Assembly: GCA_963711255.1 (NCBI GenBank)
Contig: CAVQDO010000008.1
Coordinates: 124,001 to 188,000 of the forward strand
Direction of reading: 5' to 3'
Source of the DNA: GCA-2746365 sp963711255
GTDB lineage: Bacteria > Pseudomonadota > Gammaproteobacteria > SZUA-229
DNA: 64,000 nucleotides
Part shown: in pieces, positions 62,501-64,000 of the stretch
Layout of the letters: each line of letters starts with the position of its first letter
How positions within the stretch are numbered: position 1 is the stretch's first letter
Translations under genes and position numbers: made by a program
Notes under the pieces: generated by a model
What the model was told of the DNA's origin: nothing
The model's input: only the letters and a program-made list of their open reading frames with translations
The model's database searches: none

Positions 62501-64000
62501 TCATTGTACTGCACTTTCCTCATTTCTAATGACAGGCGGCATCGGGCAATCCAGGCAACTTGCAATAGCGCGAGTTAATTCATACGCCTGCAAGGTGACT
62601 TTGCCATCATGAGAAATACAGCTGACACAGGCCTGTAAAAAACGTTTCTTTATCGGCGGTTTAAGCTGTTCAAGTTCATCGATCGCAGAATTTAAAGCAT
62701 CCATCGATACTTTGTTCTTGGGCAATATTGACAGCGCTCCCGCAGCTACCGAATGCTTTGCTGCATCAAATGCCGAGCGCGCACCGGCATCATTACCATC
62801 AACAACCGGGTGTTCGATATATGCCAGCATCGATAAAACCAGTTCTGTTGAATATTTAGCAGAACCCAGTACAAAATATTTTGCCACGGGTGTTTGACGT
62901 AAACCGTATTGCTCTGACAGATGCTGCAGTACCACGCGCTGTATAATCCATTCCCGCAGACTCACTTCTTTATCAGCATAGATTAACTGCTGCACACAAG
63001 ACTCAAACCGCCTGTATTGATCAAGCGTCATTTCACGCAGAGTAGGCAAGGTCAGGTCAACCAGTAACAGCGTCTGTGTCTTTGCCTGCTCAGCGACCAG
63101 TTTCTGTACCTGCTTCACATTTTCTGCATGCAGTTCACCAATAACATTAGTTAAAACTGCGTACTGTTTACGCTGTATAGCTGCATCTTGATCTAACAAT
63201 AAAGCCAGAATTAGCGCCTGTGCGCCATAGGGATTCTCTGCGTTAGCCACTATAAGTTCTGGCATCTGCTGATGCCAGAGCTGTGCAGCGTCCAGCTGCT
63301 GCTGTGAGACATCACCAATATTGTCCAGCGCATGCATCGCTTCATTCAAGGCAATGCTCATACCGGCACCGACCGTTAAACTTGTAATCAGGGCTTTTTT
63401 CTTTTGCCTGTTACTGGTTTCCTGCACGCTTGCCTGTGATGTTGCTTCAGGTTCAAGCACTGCTTTCCTGTCATCAAAGAAGAACTTACCATCCCAGTTT
63501 GGATCGATACGATAAATACGTTTTTTTAACGGTGGGTGTGTAGAAAAAGAAAAGAAGCTGCTGTGTTTGTCTCCCAGGGCAAAATAAGCATGACTGTATT
63601 CATCAACCGAGGCGGTTAACAGGGCCGAGCCGGGAATAGCGCCACCGATTTTTTTTAATGCATTGGCTATGCCTTCACGGTTGCGGGTAAATTGTACTGC
63701 CGAAGCATCTGCCAGGTATTCACGCTGCTTACTTATCAGTGACTTGATCCAGTTGCCAAAAAACAAACCTGAATAACCAACAACGAATAAGCCCGCGCCA
63801 ACGCCAAAAATCACCAGCGCCGCCTGGCCGTTTTTACTGTTGCGGGAACTTCGCATATAACGCATTGAGCGTAATATTATCCGCCCCAGCATGCCAATCA
63901 TTAAGATGCCGTGCAGGATGGCTATCAGCCGAATATTCAGCCGCATATCACCATTGAAGATATGACTGAACTCATGCGCGATGACTCCCTGTAATTCATC
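62501..64000 (-). CDS. Partial M48-family membrane metallopeptidase
   Basis: The frame is open to the window edge, so the N-terminus is missing. The zinc motif reads GVIAHEFSHIFNGDMRLN at 63990-63937, the HExxH of M48 peptidases. Two membrane helices follow (about IRLIAILHGILMIGMLGRII and IFGVGAGLFVVGYSGLFFG), then the third-ligand segment QREYLADASAVQFTRNREGI. After the HtpX-like part comes a helical domain of about 300 residues (from about DRKAVLEPEA) with another hydrophobic stretch and no motif that I know. A role in membrane or cell-wall protein quality control is inferred from the family. Confidence 0.88.
   Translation of the reverse strand, partial: DELQGVIAHEFSHIFNGDMRLNIRLIAILHGILMIGMLGRIILRSMRYMRSSRNSKNGQAALVIFGVGAGLFVVGYSGLFFGNWIKSLISKQREYLADASAVQFTRNREGIANALKKIGGAIPGSALLTASVDEYSHAYFALGDKHSSFFSFSTHPPLKKRIYRIDPNWDGKFFFDDRKAVLEPEATSQASVQETSNRQKKKALITSLTVGAGMSIALNEAMHALDNIGDVSQQQLDAAQLWHQQMPELIVANAENPYGAQALILALLLDQDAAIQRKQYAVLTNVIGELHAENVKQVQKLVAEQAKTQTLLLVDLTLPTLREMTLDQYRRFESCVQQLIYADKEVSLREWIIQRVVLQHLSEQYGLRQTPVAKYFVLGSAKYSTELVLSMLAYIEHPVVDGNDAGARSAFDAAKHSVAAGALSILPKNKVSMDALNSAIDELEQLKPPIKKRFLQACVSCISHDGKVTLQAYELTRAIASCLDCPMPPVIRNEESAVQ

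Overview
The window is a stretch of gammaproteobacterial chromosome dominated by the ribosomal-protein, RNA-polymerase and elongation-factor superoperons, with a short accessory stretch at each end of the ssb-uvrA block. The order ssb / MFS transporter / uvrA, then rplQ-rpoA through the alpha, spc, S10 and str operons, rpoCB, rplLJAK, nusG, secE, tRNA-Trp, tuf, four tRNAs, a SPOR-like protein, coaX and birA is the order I know from Pseudomonas and relatives. The later block tyrS / M23 peptidase / anmK / erpA / bactofilin / DUF6776 / argC is also a Pseudomonas-type neighbourhood. ErpA, a CoaX-type pantothenate kinase, HemJ and a three-helix SecE also fit Gammaproteobacteria. I cannot name a family with confidence.

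Layout. 1-1345: AT-rich accessory DNA that reads as integron gene cassettes on the minus strand: a VOC-family gene and a two-helix membrane protein gene separated by a well-formed attC site, then a half-degenerate attC and a partial DUF4239-like gene at the window edge. No integrase gene is in view. 1379-1700: three short degenerate repeats and the ssb terminator. 1712-7068: ssb, a frameshifted MFS transporter, uvrA and a small exported protein. 7260-10447: a minus-strand module of ECF sigma factor, zinc-type anti-sigma factor, exported acidic protein with about 22 Asp-Glu-Pro repeats, and a TPR plus outer-membrane-barrel protein. Its promoter region carries two copies of a palindromic box.

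10699-41851: about forty translation and transcription genes on the minus strand, with regulatory structure in the few gaps: a promoter and hairpins ahead of rplC, a strong str-operon promoter, an attenuator-like hairpin between rplL and rpoB, an L10-leader-like region, and three or four palindromic repeat elements. 41892-44093: tRNA-Trp, the second tuf copy, and tRNAs Thr, Gly, Tyr and Thr, driven by a recognisable promoter. 44327-46867: SPOR-like protein, coaX and a BirA without its DNA-binding domain.

46946-64000: ordinary housekeeping genes in changing orientation (tfoX-like, glnS, tyrS, M23 peptidase, anmK, citrate synthase, erpA, bactofilin, argC, hemJ, rppH, HAD phosphatase, dcd, a partial M48 peptidase) plus one less usual gene, a cytosolic-type PAPS sulfotransferase. 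The most interesting parts are the integron-like cassettes at the left end and the sigma / anti-sigma / Asp-Glu-Pro-repeat / barrel module, which sits in the interval between uvrA and rplQ.
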